Below are positions 16,921 to 25,805 of a stretch of DNA of 64,000 bases, one piece after another (the stretch's first letter is position 1; the number at the start of each line of letters is the position of its first letter). Where the stretch lies: assembly GCF_901212655.1 (NCBI RefSeq), contig NZ_CAAKON010000021.1:1-64000 (forward strand), written 5' to 3'. The notes beneath the pieces are model-generated. The model ran no database searches. It saw only the letters and a list, made by a program, of their open reading frames with translations, and had not been told where the DNA came from. Source of the stretch: Olsenella uli. Its GTDB lineage: Bacteria; Actinomycetota; Coriobacteriia; Coriobacteriales; Atopobiaceae. The position numbers were made by a program, and so were the translations under genes.

Positions 16921-17262
16921 CTATGCAGACTTCCTACGATACACGCGCCTCACCACGAACTCGCTTTCGGGACGATCGCCCGCGGCGATGGCTGTTGCGA
17001 TAACGGTGACGAGTCGAGCTTCGGGGTTCACGGTCTCGACGCTCGTGACCTTGAACTCACTGTCCGGGCGATCACCGGCCGCGATTGCCGTTGCGATGAC
17101 GCTCGGAATAGCCCGTTCGTCCTCCGGGACCGGGACAAACGCCGGCACGAGCTCCCACTCGTCATCAGGCTTGGGCGTGGCGCTCGAAGGCGATACCGCC
17201 GACGCCGTGCCCTCAGGCTCGGTGTCCCCTCGGCCCCTGCGGAGCCAGGAAAACAGTCCCAT
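16921..17262 (-). CDS. Epsilon/delta-like small decarboxylase subunit with internal duplication
   Basis: A 113-residue protein, first gene of the decarboxylase operon. It contains a 20-residue module twice: VIATAIAAGDRPDSEF at residues 55-70 and VIATAIAAGDRPESEF at 87-102. Each is followed by a short basic or mixed strand, the second by VVRRVYRR. The module resembles the C-terminal Ala-rich segment of the delta and epsilon subunits of methylmalonyl-CoA decarboxylase, thought to steady the complex; this assignment is by resemblance only. The N-terminus (MGLFSWLRRGRG) is basic and amphipathic. The ATG has GGGAGA upstream. Confidence 0.5.
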   Translation of the reverse strand: MGLFSWLRRGRGDTEPEGTASAVSPSSATPKPDDEWELVPAFVPVPEDERAIPSVIATAIAAGDRPDSEFKVTSVETVNPEARLVTVIATAIAAGDRPESEFVVRRVYRRKSA

Positions 17263-17837
17263 GTCTCATCTCCCTCTCATTGCTCTGCCCGTCCCTCGAA
17301 CACATATGCATATTGGTGTGTCTCGGGCGCCGGGACTCGGTTTGGGGCGAAATGCCCAGATAACCTTGTACGTTTAAATCCTAGGGTCGCTTCTGTTTCT
17401 CTCCGTGTTCCTCCTGTGTTCACGCTCCCCTCATGGCATGCAACGTTACAAATAGGCCGTGTAGCTCGTACTTTATGAAACCACAGCGGCCAGGGGGACC
17501 ATGCCGATGAGACGAAAGGTGACCTCGAATTACCGCTCAAACTCCTGCGAGCGGTCGAAATCCAGCAGTGAGCGGTCGAAATCAATGCCAAACGGTAGGT
17601 AATCTCCCGTTAATCCCAATTCATCTGGTCATCTAACTGGGGTTTTAAGAATATTGTTAGCGTCTTGTGTTTTTCCACTGTTCAGAGACTGAAATGAACT
17701 CGTTGAACGGAAGTGGGAAGCCCTAATTTGCAGCTCAGGCACTACCGTCCGGCCGAGCCCGCCCACAGCAGGCATGGGGGCCTTTGCGAGCAGCCGCGGC
17801 TGAACGGGAACTGTAGGAAAGGGAAAAGGGAGGAAAC
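17263..17837. promoter_or_regulatory. Divergent regulatory region of decarboxylase and citrate transporter genes
   Basis: These 575 bases lie between two divergent citrate-utilisation units and have no gene. Near the decarboxylase side is a palindrome around 17304-17313 (atatgcatat). Near the middle are the direct repeats listed separately. An AT-rich stretch at about 17640-17700 is a probable promoter zone for the transporter, though no clean -35/-10 pair was identified. Confidence 0.5.
17549..17583. promoter_or_regulatory. Two 14-bp direct repeats 21 bp apart, likely operator
   Basis: gagcggtcgaaatc occurs at 17549-17562 and again at 17570-17583. A related inverted word (taccgctcaa) lies at 17531-17540. 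The 21-base period, two helical turns, is typical of sites for a dimeric or response-regulator-type activator. The GntR protein encoded at 19,372 is one candidate. Confidence 0.6.
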
Positions 17838-19226
17838 GTGGTTCTCACCATTCTCGCGTGGGTCATGATTGCGGTGTTCATGTACATCATCATGACCAAA
17901 AAGCTCTCGCCGCTGACGGCGCTGGTCATGGTCCCGCTCGTCTTCGCGATCGTCGCCCTTATTGCGGGCGTTGTCCCCGCAAGCGGGTTCGATGACGGCG
18001 ACGGCGGCACCCTGAGCGCCATCGCCGCGCTCGGTGGATGGGTCAAGAGTGGCATCAAAACGACGTCCAACACGGGCATCATGCTCCTGTTCGCCATCCT
18101 GTACTTCTCGATCATGCTGGACGCCGGCATGTTCGACCCCATCACCAAGAAGATGATCATCTTCGCCAAGGGCGACCCCATGAAGGTCCTCATGGCCACG
18201 GCCATCGTTGCCGCGTGCGTCTCCCTGAACGGTGACGGCACCACCACGACGCTGATCTGCTGCACGGCCTTCCTGCCGATCTACAAGAAGCTCAATATGA
18301 AGATCATGAACCTCGGCGTCCTGGTCATCCTCCAGAACACGATCATGAACCTGCTCCCGTGGGGCGGCCCCACCGCTCGTGCCATGGCCGTCATGAACGT
18401 TGGCTCCGAGATCCTCGCCTTCCTGCTTCCGGGCATGCTCATCTCCATCGCCTTCGTCATTGGCGTCGTTGCTCCCACGATGGGCCGCGCCGAGCGCAAG
18501 CGCCTTGGTGTCAAGGAGATGACCCCCGAGGAGATTGACGAGCTCACCGCCGTCGACGATCCCGATACCCAGGCCATCCGTCGCCCGAAGCTCTTCTGGT
18601 TCAACCTGATCCTCACGATCGTCCTGGTTGCCTGGCTCGTCGCCGGCTCCTTCATCTCCGACATCGAGCTGCCCTCCACGATGCTCTTCATCGTTGGCAC
18701 CTGCATCGCCCTGCTCGTGAACTACCCGAACCTCAAGGACCAGAGCGCCCGCATCGGCGCCAACGGCGGCGACGCCGTGCAGGTCGTCGTCCTCGTCTTC
18801 GCGGCCGGCGTCTTCATGGGCCTCTTCCAGGGTTCCGGCATGGCCGACGCCCTCGCCCAGAGCCTCGTGACCATCATCCCGAAGCAGCTCGGCGGCTTCT
18901 GGGGCCTCATCGTTGCCCTCATCTCCGCCCCCGGCACGTTCTTCCTGTCCAACGACGGCTTCTACTTCGGCGTTATGCCCGCGCTTGCCCAGGCTGGTTA
19001 CGCCTACGGCTTCACGCCGCTGCAGATGGCCCTCGCCTCTCTCATGGGCCAGGCGTTCCACCTGCTCTCCCCGCTCGTTGCCTTCATCTACCTGCTCCTG
19101 CGCCTCACCGGCCTGGACATGGGCGAGTGGCAGCGCACCGCTGGCAAGTGGGCTTGCTGCATCTTCGTGATCTTCTGCGTCACGATCGTGCTCTCCGGCC
19201 ACATGCCGCTTTACATCGCGCAGTAG
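17838..19226 (+). CDS. CitMHS-family citrate transporter
   Basis: The 462-residue membrane protein belongs to the CitMHS family, which imports citrate complexed with Mg2+ or Ca2+ with protons. Supporting segments are LNGDGTTTTLICCTAFLP, LPWGGPTARAMAVM and LGGFWGLIVALISAPG; about 12 hydrophobic helices are present. The start is GTG 17838 with GGGAGG upstream. It is divergent from the decarboxylase operon and upstream of the GntR and citG genes, with a terminator in between. The cation it prefers cannot be read from sequence. Confidence 0.88.
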   Translation: MVLTILAWVMIAVFMYIIMTKKLSPLTALVMVPLVFAIVALIAGVVPASGFDDGDGGTLSAIAALGGWVKSGIKTTSNTGIMLLFAILYFSIMLDAGMFDPITKKMIIFAKGDPMKVLMATAIVAACVSLNGDGTTTTLICCTAFLPIYKKLNMKIMNLGVLVILQNTIMNLLPWGGPTARAMAVMNVGSEILAFLLPGMLISIAFVIGVVAPTMGRAERKRLGVKEMTPEEIDELTAVDDPDTQAIRRPKLFWFNLILTIVLVAWLVAGSFISDIELPSTMLFIVGTCIALLVNYPNLKDQSARIGANGGDAVQVVVLVFAAGVFMGLFQGSGMADALAQSLVTIIPKQLGGFWGLIVALISAPGTFFLSNDGFYFGVMPALAQAGYAYGFTPLQMALASLMGQAFHLLSPLVAFIYLLLRLTGLDMGEWQRTAGKWACCIFVIFCVTIVLSGHMPLYIAQ

Positions 19227-19321
19227 CGAGCGCGTAGGCTTCGGCAGGGCCCCACTCCGGACGTTTTATCGCTCCGAGACTTGCCGAAACCGAAGATGGG
19301 CACATAATTATGACGCCAGAG

Positions 19322-19353
19322 ACCCGCAGTCATCCCTTTGGCTGCGGGTTTTT
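19322..19353 (+). terminator. Rho-independent terminator after citrate transporter
   Basis: An 8-bp stem (19322-19329 with 19342-19349) runs into five T residues. It separates the transporter from the GntR gene whose ribosome site (gaggggac) follows closely, so partial read-through may still link them. Confidence 0.85.
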
Positions 19354-19371
19354 CTATGCGGAGGGGACACC

Positions 19372-20073
19372 ATGGATACAGACCGAGTGAACGAGATAAT
19401 TCGCGAGAACCTCGACCTGGACAGGAACGAGCCGCTCAAGGACGTGCTGTACGACTGCTTCCGACAGACGGTCGTGCTCGGCAAGCTTCCCGCGGGCACG
19501 CAGATCAACGAGGAGCGCCTCTCCAAGTCCCTTCACATCAGCCGCACGCCCATCCGAATCGCACTGGACCGCCTCGCGGGCGAGTACCTCGTGCGCCGCG
19601 TGCCGGGCTCCGGCGTGCTGGTGCTGGGCATCAGCCTGCGCGACGCCGAGGAGATGTACGAGATCAGAAATGCCCTCGAGCCGCTGGCGTTCGTTAAGGC
19701 CGCACACAACATGGCCGACGAAGACTTCGAGAAGATGCGCCTTTTGCTCGAGAGCGGCGAGCAGAGCAATGCCGGCGCCGACGTCGATGCCGTGGTGAAC
19801 AACTTCGGCGACTTCAACGAGATGGTCTTCAGCTACGCTCACATGGCGCGCCTCCAGGGCATCTTAGACAGCATCGCGGTCTACCTGCGCTACTTCCGCA
19901 ACACCGCGATTCGCCAGAGCGACAGGCGCGACATCGCGCTCAAAGAGCACTGGAACATCTACCTAGCCATGCGCTTTGGCGGCGACGAGAAGATCGCCGA
20001 CGAGGTCAAGAAGCACCTCCTCAACAACTACCGCTTCGTCACCAAGGCCATGCGCTCCCTCGGCATCTCCTAA
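19372..20073 (+). CDS. GntR-family regulator (FCD-type)
   Basis: A 233-residue regulator: an N-terminal winged helix (residues 15-80, with EERLSKSLHISRTPIRIALD as the HTH) and a helical FCD-type effector domain behind it, including EMYEIRNALEPLAF. Such regulators often sense organic acids and repress neighbouring uptake genes. Location between the citrate transporter and citG makes citrate-linked control likely. ATG 19372 has GGAGGGGA upstream. Confidence 0.85.
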   Translation: MDTDRVNEIIRENLDLDRNEPLKDVLYDCFRQTVVLGKLPAGTQINEERLSKSLHISRTPIRIALDRLAGEYLVRRVPGSGVLVLGISLRDAEEMYEIRNALEPLAFVKAAHNMADEDFEKMRLLLESGEQSNAGADVDAVVNNFGDFNEMVFSYAHMARLQGILDSIAVYLRYFRNTAIRQSDRRDIALKEHWNIYLAMRFGGDEKIADEVKKHLLNNYRFVTKAMRSLGIS

Positions 20074-20078
20074 TGTCC

Positions 20079-20114
20079 GTGGGGACAGACCCTCTTGCAA
20101 GTTTTAAAACTAAC
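20079..20114 (+). repeat. Intergenic repeat, left copy flanking citG
   Basis: Starts gtggggacagaccctc and continues with ttgcaagttttaaaac. The same element, in opposite orientation and slightly diverged, is at 21029-21060, so citG is bracketed by an inverted pair. Confidence 0.7.
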
Positions 20115-20128
20115 GGATAGGCAGCACC

Positions 20129-21016
20129 ATGCTCAACACCCTTGAGGCCGCAGACGCCGTGGCCAGACTCGCCGTCTGCGCGCTCGTGCGCGAGGTCACG
20201 CTTACGCCCAAGCCGGGCCTCGTGGACGAGCGAAGCAACGGTGCCCATTCGGACATGGACGTCACCACGTTTTTCGCGAGCGCCGTGGCCTTGAAGCCGC
20301 ACTTTGTTGCGTGCGCGAGGCTGGGCCTGGCGCATGGCGGCAATCCCGTCGACGCCGAGTTCGTCCGCGACCTGCGCTGCATTGGTCGAGAGGCAGAGCT
20401 CGACATGTTCGACGCCACGAACGGCGTCAACACGCACAAGGGCGCCAACTACTCGCTCTCGCTCATGCTTGCCGCCACGGGAATGGAGCTCGCGCAGGGC
20501 GCGCCGCTCCCGTTTGGCCCCGAACGCTCCGCGCACGTGCTCGAATCCGTCTCCCAGATTGGCAAGGCCGTGCTCGACGAGGACCTTACGCGCGTGAGGG
20601 AGCGCAAAGATGCGGGCGAGCCGCTCACACACGGCGAGGCACTATTTCTCGAGCGGGGAACGACGGGTATCAGGGGCGAGGCCGCGGCGGGCTATCCGGC
20701 CCTGCGCGACATCCTGCTCCCCTACCTGCGCACGAGGAGTGACGGTGACTCCTCGGACACGCTCCTTCGCGCGATGGTGCGCCTGATGGCCACCCTGGAG
20801 GACACGAACCTGCTGCACCGAGGCGGCACCGAGGGTCTCAGCTGGGCGCAGGCCCAGGCAACGCGCGTTCGCGACCTCGACCTCGGACACTCAGAGCTCG
20901 TGCGAGAGCTGAGGCGTCTGGACGCCGAGTTCACGCGGCGCAACCTCAGCCCGGGCGGAACCGCTGACCTCATCTCCCTGGGCATCTACTTCGCCCTTCT
21001 CGAGGGCCTCATGTAG
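20129..21016 (+). CDS. citG: CitG, triphosphoribosyl-dephospho-CoA synthase
   Basis: CitG makes the precursor of the citrate lyase prosthetic group from ATP and dephospho-CoA. The 295-residue protein has the family motifs TPKPGLVDERSNGAHSDMD at residues 28-46, GVNTHKGANYSLSLML in the middle, and LSPGGTADLISLGIYF near the C-terminus. The ribosome-binding site is weak. It follows the GntR gene by 55 bases. It would work with CitX from the decarboxylase operon and CitD from the citDEF operon. It is not fused to CitX. Confidence 0.93.
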   Translation: MLNTLEAADAVARLAVCALVREVTLTPKPGLVDERSNGAHSDMDVTTFFASAVALKPHFVACARLGLAHGGNPVDAEFVRDLRCIGREAELDMFDATNGVNTHKGANYSLSLMLAATGMELAQGAPLPFGPERSAHVLESVSQIGKAVLDEDLTRVRERKDAGEPLTHGEALFLERGTTGIRGEAAAGYPALRDILLPYLRTRSDGDSSDTLLRAMVRLMATLEDTNLLHRGGTEGLSWAQAQATRVRDLDLGHSELVRELRRLDAEFTRRNLSPGGTADLISLGIYFALLEGLM

Positions 21017-21028
21017 CAGCAAGCCAGT

Positions 21029-21060
21029 GTTAGAAAACTTGCAAAAGGGCCCGTCCCCAC
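21029..21060 (-). repeat. Intergenic repeat, right copy flanking citG
   Basis: The inverted counterpart of 20079-20114: gttagaaaacttgcaaaagg followed by gcccgtccccac. On the minus strand it reads gtggggacgggccc then ttttgcaagttttc. It falls between the convergent citG and nucleotidyltransferase stops. Confidence 0.7.
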
Positions 21061-21067
21061 ATGCAAG

Positions 21068-22489
21068 TTAGAAGAGCTTGCGAAGGAAGCTGAGGAGGGC
21101 CTCACGGTTGTTGGGGACGTGGCCGGCGATCACGGCATCGAGGGCGGCGCGCAGCGCATCGCCGACGGCAGGCCCGGGCGCAATGTCGCAGGCGCTCATG
21201 ACATCGCCGCCACTCACGGCCAAATCCCCCATGCTCCAGCAGCCGCCCTCGGCTACGATACGCCTGAACAGCCGCTCGTGCCCGTTCAGCTCGGTGGCGT
21301 AGGCACGGCACTGGGGAGCCTTGGCGATGGCATCGGACCGCCTGAGGTCGAACATCTCGTGCATGAGCTCCACCACCTCGGCCCTCGTGCGCAAACCGCT
21401 CCTGCGGGCCAGGTCGGCAACGAGCCTGAGCTCAGAGGGCGCGCTTGCCTTCATGGGCCTGTCGTGTAGGCGGACGAGTGCCACGATTTGCCTCGAAAGC
21501 TCGAGCGGGATTGCCAGCTCGCGAAGGATGTGCACGCTCATGACGGCCCCCTCGTGGGGATGGCCATAGAAGTGCCCTTGGCCGTTGACATCAACCGTGA
21601 AGCAGGCCGGCTTGCCGATGTCGTGCAAGAGCGCCGCCCAGCGAAGCCGTTCGCTCACCACACCGCCCGCGAAGCACTCGATCCCGGCAACCACGCGAGC
21701 CGTGTGCTCGAGCGCGTCATAGCTGTGGTAGGGGCTGCGCTGCGCGAAGCCCCGCATTCGCCCAATGGCGGGAATGGCGGCGGCCATGACCTCGAACTCA
21801 TTCCTAAGAGCCCAGGCACAGCGACCGGAGTTCACGATGCCCCGAAGCTCGGCGCCCACGCGCTCACGCGCCACATGCGCAAGCTCGGGCGCCGCATCCA
21901 CGAGCGCGCGCTGCGTGCCCGGCTCAATCGCGAAGCCAAGACGGCACGCAAACCGCACCGCGCGCAGCACGCGCAGCGCATCCTCGCCAAAGCGCACGGC
22001 GGGCTCCCCCACCGCACGAATAACGCCGAGCTCAAGGTCCTCGCGCCCGCCAAAGGGGTCGAGGAGCCCTCGCTCCGGATGCCACGCCATGGCGTTCACC
22101 GTGAAGTCGCGACGCGCGAGGTCCTCGCGAACGTCCGTCACGAAGGTCACAGAATCCGGGTGTCGCTGGTCTGTGTAGGCACCGTCGATGCGATACGTCG
22201 TGGTCTCGACCGGCCTGCCGCCCACCACGGCGGTCACCGTGCCGTGCTGGATGCCGGTCTCGTGGGCCTCGATGCCTGCCGCCTCGAGCGCCCGCTCGGT
22301 CTGCTGCCACGTGGCGCTCGTGCACACGTCGACGTCGTGCGCGGACTCGCCGCGGAGGGCGTCGCGCACCCAGCCGCCCACAAACCAAGCCTCGTGACCG
22401 GCCGCCTCGAGCGCGCGGAGCACCGCAAGCCCATACGCAGGCGCAAGCGTGGGGTCAATGTGTCTGGCAATCTGGCAGTGCGTGGGCAC
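21068..22489 (-). CDS. CCA-adding-type tRNA nucleotidyltransferase / poly(A) polymerase family
   Basis: The 473-residue protein has the class II nucleotidyltransferase head, with FVGGWVRDALRGESAHDVDV holding the GG, Arg and the two catalytic aspartates, and RRDFTVNAMAWHPERG as the second conserved block. An HD domain follows (LLHDIGKP, about residue 280), which provides phosphohydrolase activity in some members. It repairs or adds the CCA end of tRNA, although the tRNAs here already encode CCA; poly(A) polymerase activity is the alternative. The GTG at 22489 has a GGAGGGA site; ATG 22504 has none. Confidence 0.85.
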   Translation of the reverse strand: MPTHCQIARHIDPTLAPAYGLAVLRALEAAGHEAWFVGGWVRDALRGESAHDVDVCTSATWQQTERALEAAGIEAHETGIQHGTVTAVVGGRPVETTTYRIDGAYTDQRHPDSVTFVTDVREDLARRDFTVNAMAWHPERGLLDPFGGREDLELGVIRAVGEPAVRFGEDALRVLRAVRFACRLGFAIEPGTQRALVDAAPELAHVARERVGAELRGIVNSGRCAWALRNEFEVMAAAIPAIGRMRGFAQRSPYHSYDALEHTARVVAGIECFAGGVVSERLRWAALLHDIGKPACFTVDVNGQGHFYGHPHEGAVMSVHILRELAIPLELSRQIVALVRLHDRPMKASAPSELRLVADLARRSGLRTRAEVVELMHEMFDLRRSDAIAKAPQCRAYATELNGHERLFRRIVAEGGCWSMGDLAVSGGDVMSACDIAPGPAVGDALRAALDAVIAGHVPNNREALLSFLRKLF

Positions 22490-22800
22490 GGTTCCCTCCC
22501 TCATACGATTCTTCGCAGTATAGCGTGAGCAATGGAGGCGAGTTGCGCGCCAGCACCCGCGAGTCGCCCACCAGACCCTTGCAAGCAGCACGGCAGGCCG
22601 CGACGGAGAGTTCCAGCCCGACGGCACGTGAATGCACAGACTCAACCGGGCGGAAGCCGCACAAGACCCCGTGGCGCAGGCCCGGCATCCGAAGCGATGT
22701 CCGAAATGCGTGCTACCCTGTTCCACGTCATACGCAGCCTCGCCTTGGGCGTAAGGCCCTCGCGAGAGTCGGCCCCTCCAGGGCCTTCAAGGAGGAACGA

Positions 22801-24153
22801 ATGGATGAGATGAAGTCGGTCACCCTCGGCGACCTTGCAGAGGCCCGAGAGCAATTCGCAAGCGAGCGCGCAAACGTTGTGGCGAAGAACGCCGTCACCG
22901 CCCAGGGCATCCGCCAGGTGGCGCGCGTGCCCGAGGCCGTTGCCGCCAATACCGGCACGTTTGACGTCGAGGTCCGCCAGGGCAAGCGCTGCGACCAGAA
23001 GCGCTCCGGCCGCTGCTGGATGTTCGCGAGCCTCAACACCATGCGCACGCGCATCATCGAGCGCTATAACCTCAAGACCTACGAGCTCTCCCAGGCCTAC
23101 CCCCTGTTCTACGACAAGGTCGAGAAGAGCAACTGGTTCTTTGAGAACATCCTCGACACGCTGGACGAGCCCCTCGACGGCCGTCTGATGGCCCACCTGC
23201 TCGCCGACCCCATCTCCGACGGCGGCCAATGGGACATGTTCCGCGCCCTCGTGGAGAAGTACGGCGTATGCCCCAAGGAGGCCATGCCCGAGACGGCCTG
23301 CTCCTCCAACACCCAGGAGATGGACCGCTACCTCACCCGCTACCTGCGCGGTGCCGCCAAGCGCCTGCGCGAGAGCCACGCCGCCGGCGTTGGCGCCGAC
23401 GACCTGCGCGCCATGAAGAAGGAGATGATGGGCGAGGTAACGAGCCTGCTCATCACCTGCCTCGGCGAGCCGCCCCAGAGCTTCGACGTGCGTGTGCGCG
23501 ACAAGGACGATGGCCTCGTGCTCACCGGCACCTACACGCCCCAGGAGTTCTTCAAGAAGGTCGTCGACATGCCGGTTGCGGACTACGTGAGCATCATCTC
23601 CGCGCCCACGGCTGACAAGCCCTTCGGCCACACCTACACGGTGAGCCGCCTCGGCAACGTGGTCGAGGCCGGCGGCGTCCGCTACCTCAACCTCCCCATC
23701 GATCGCCTCAAGTCCCTCGCGATCGCGCAGCTCCAGGCTGGCCTGCCCGTGTGGTTTGGCTGCGACGTTGCCCAGAGCTATATCTCCAAGGAGGGCATCA
23801 TGGACACAGCCGCGCTCGACGTCGACGGCCTGTTCGGCTTCCCCGTGGAGGGCTGCATGAGCCGCGCCGAGCGTCTCGACTACGGCGAGAGCCTCATGAC
23901 GCACGCCATGGTGCTCGAGGGCGTCAACCTCGACGCTGAGGGCAAGCCCACGCTGTGGAAGGTCGAGAACAGCTGGGGTGACGAGCGCGGCAAGGACGGG
24001 TTTGACTCCATCACGGACGCCTGGTTCGACCAGTACGTCTACCAGGTGGTAGTTGACAAGCGCTTCCTCGCCGGGGACGAACGCAAGACCTTCGAGACCG
24101 AGGAGGCCCACGTGCTGGCGCCGTGGGACCCGATGGGCTCGCTCGCCCGCTAG
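22801..24153 (+). CDS. C1-family aminopeptidase (PepC/bleomycin hydrolase-like), copy 1
   Basis: A 450-residue cytoplasmic cysteine aminopeptidase. The catalytic Cys72 is in RSGRCWMFASLN, the His is in LMTHAMVLEGV (near residue 370), and the Asn is in WKVENSWGDERG. Members form hexamers that trim peptides from the N-terminus. ATG 22801 follows AAGGAGG at ideal spacing. The next gene, 30 bases downstream, encodes a paralogue, and the two are probably cotranscribed. Confidence 0.9.
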   Translation: MDEMKSVTLGDLAEAREQFASERANVVAKNAVTAQGIRQVARVPEAVAANTGTFDVEVRQGKRCDQKRSGRCWMFASLNTMRTRIIERYNLKTYELSQAYPLFYDKVEKSNWFFENILDTLDEPLDGRLMAHLLADPISDGGQWDMFRALVEKYGVCPKEAMPETACSSNTQEMDRYLTRYLRGAAKRLRESHAAGVGADDLRAMKKEMMGEVTSLLITCLGEPPQSFDVRVRDKDDGLVLTGTYTPQEFFKKVVDMPVADYVSIISAPTADKPFGHTYTVSRLGNVVEAGGVRYLNLPIDRLKSLAIAQLQAGLPVWFGCDVAQSYISKEGIMDTAALDVDGLFGFPVEGCMSRAERLDYGESLMTHAMVLEGVNLDAEGKPTLWKVENSWGDERGKDGFDSITDAWFDQYVYQVVVDKRFLAGDERKTFETEEAHVLAPWDPMGSLAR

Positions 24154-24183
24154 CTGCAGCGGATTGAGAAGAGAGGAGCGTCA

Positions 24184-25644
24184 ATGACTCGAGAGGTAAT
24201 TCCGGGCGCGGTGCTTGAGCAAGGCCGCGTCAACGGGCTTACGGCGGAGTTTGGCTCCAAGCGTGCCAACCGCATCGCGCGCAACGCCGTCACCTCGGCA
24301 GACGTCAACAAGGCGGCGCGCAACCCCGTGACCATGCGCACCTACACGGACACCTTTGGCGTGAGCCTCAAGAGCGCCAAGACCGTCACCAACCAGCGAC
24401 AGAGCGGCCGTTGCTGGCTATTCTCCACGCTTAACGTGCTGCGGGCCCGTGCGATGACGACGCTCGACGTCGAGGACTTCGAGTTCTCCCAGGCCTTTGG
24501 GATGTTCTACGATAAGCTAGAGAAGGCGAACTCCTTCCTCAACAACATCATCGAGACGGCCGAGCTGCCCTGGGACGACCGCACGGTCACGTTCCTGCTC
24601 GGGAGCGGCACGGCTGCCATGGACGGCGGCGAGTGGTCCTTCGCGGCAAGCCTCATCGAGAAGTGGGGCGCCGTGCCCAAGGCCGTCATGCCAGAGACGG
24701 CTTGCACGAAGAACTCGGCCCAGATGGATGCCACGCTCGCCCGCCTGCTGCACAAAGACGCCGTCGAGCTGCGCCGACTCGTGGCATCCGGCGAAGACGA
24801 AACGGGCATCACGGCCGCGCGCGAGGCCATGCTCGCCGACGTCCACCGCGTGCTGTGCGCCTGCCTGGGCGAGCCGCCCGTGACCTTTGACCTCGAGATG
24901 GCCGTTGGCCCCAAGGCGCAGCTGCCCGAGGACAAGCTCGCGCCCGCGCTTCCCGCCCGGCCCGGAGACGACGAGAAGCCTCGTCGTATCCTGCGTGAGC
25001 GAGGCGTCACCCCACGCGAGTTCGTCGAGCGCTACGTTGGCTTTGACGCCAACGACTATGTGGAACTCGTGCACGTGCCGGCCACCGGGCTCGAGCTTGC
25101 CCACGCCTACGGCGTCCGCCACATGGACACCGTCGCCGGAGGCCATCCCATGCGCTTCCTCAACGTGGAACCCGAGGTCGTGGAGGCCGCGGCCGTGGCG
25201 TCGCTCAAGGAGGGCGTGCCCTGCTACATGGCGTGCGACGTCATGCAGGAGTTCGGGCGAAGGTTGGAGGACTTTCCCGGCACCCTCGCCCTTGACACGA
25301 TGGACCGCGAGGGGCTCTTTGGCGTGAGCCTCGGCATGACGCGCGCCGAGATGCTCGACTCTCGCGAGACCTGCTTCACGCACGCCATGACGTTCCAGGG
25401 AGTGGAGCTTGACGAGGGCGGCCATGCATGCGCCTGGCGCGTGGAGAACAGCTGGGGAAAGGAATCCTGCAAGGACGGGTACCTCATCATGAGTGCCGAC
25501 TGGAACCGGCTCTATGGCGGAGATGTGGTAGTGGAGCGCCGGTTCGTGCCGGAGGATACGCTTAAGCTCTGGGACGAGGCGCCGCTCGAGTACACCGAGC
25601 CGTGGGGCGTTCTCGCCGCGGCCATGGGCATCGGCCGCGAGTAA
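24184..25644 (+). CDS. C1-family aminopeptidase (PepC/bleomycin hydrolase-like), copy 2
   Basis: The 486-residue paralogue of the preceding enzyme keeps the triad: Cys77 in QSGRCWLFSTLN, His in CFTHAMTFQGV and Asn in WRVENSWGKES. It has an extra insertion of about 30 residues (ALPARPGDDEKPRRI and neighbours, near residue 262) that copy 1 lacks. A GAGGAG site precedes the ATG. Different substrate-access loops may give different peptide preference; the sequences have diverged well beyond a recent duplication. Confidence 0.9.
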   Translation: MTREVIPGAVLEQGRVNGLTAEFGSKRANRIARNAVTSADVNKAARNPVTMRTYTDTFGVSLKSAKTVTNQRQSGRCWLFSTLNVLRARAMTTLDVEDFEFSQAFGMFYDKLEKANSFLNNIIETAELPWDDRTVTFLLGSGTAAMDGGEWSFAASLIEKWGAVPKAVMPETACTKNSAQMDATLARLLHKDAVELRRLVASGEDETGITAAREAMLADVHRVLCACLGEPPVTFDLEMAVGPKAQLPEDKLAPALPARPGDDEKPRRILRERGVTPREFVERYVGFDANDYVELVHVPATGLELAHAYGVRHMDTVAGGHPMRFLNVEPEVVEAAAVASLKEGVPCYMACDVMQEFGRRLEDFPGTLALDTMDREGLFGVSLGMTRAEMLDSRETCFTHAMTFQGVELDEGGHACAWRVENSWGKESCKDGYLIMSADWNRLYGGDVVVERRFVPEDTLKLWDEAPLEYTEPWGVLAAAMGIGRE

Positions 25645-25690
25645 CAAGCGCCCGCGGGGACGGGCACAACCAGCCGAGAGGAGATACCTT

Positions 25691-25771
25691 ATGAAGCAGC
25701 ACAAGTTTTGGGCCATCGCGGCGATGGCCTGCATGGTCATGTGCATGGTCACGGGCAAGAAGCACGTGTAG
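25691..25771 (+). CDS. 26-residue hydrophobic peptide
   Basis: The frame reads MKQHKFWAIAAMACMVMCMV then TGKKHV and stops. It has a GAGGAG site at good spacing, a single hydrophobic helix between basic ends, and lies 46 bases after the second aminopeptidase gene and before a terminator. This architecture fits a real small membrane protein. Function unknown; short proteins beginning MKxHKFWA seem familiar from Coriobacteriia, but I cannot check this here. Confidence 0.6.
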   Translation: MKQHKFWAIAAMACMVMCMVTGKKHV

Positions 25772-25805
25772 CACGGCCTGGGTAAAACACATCACCCCTG
25801 CGAAG

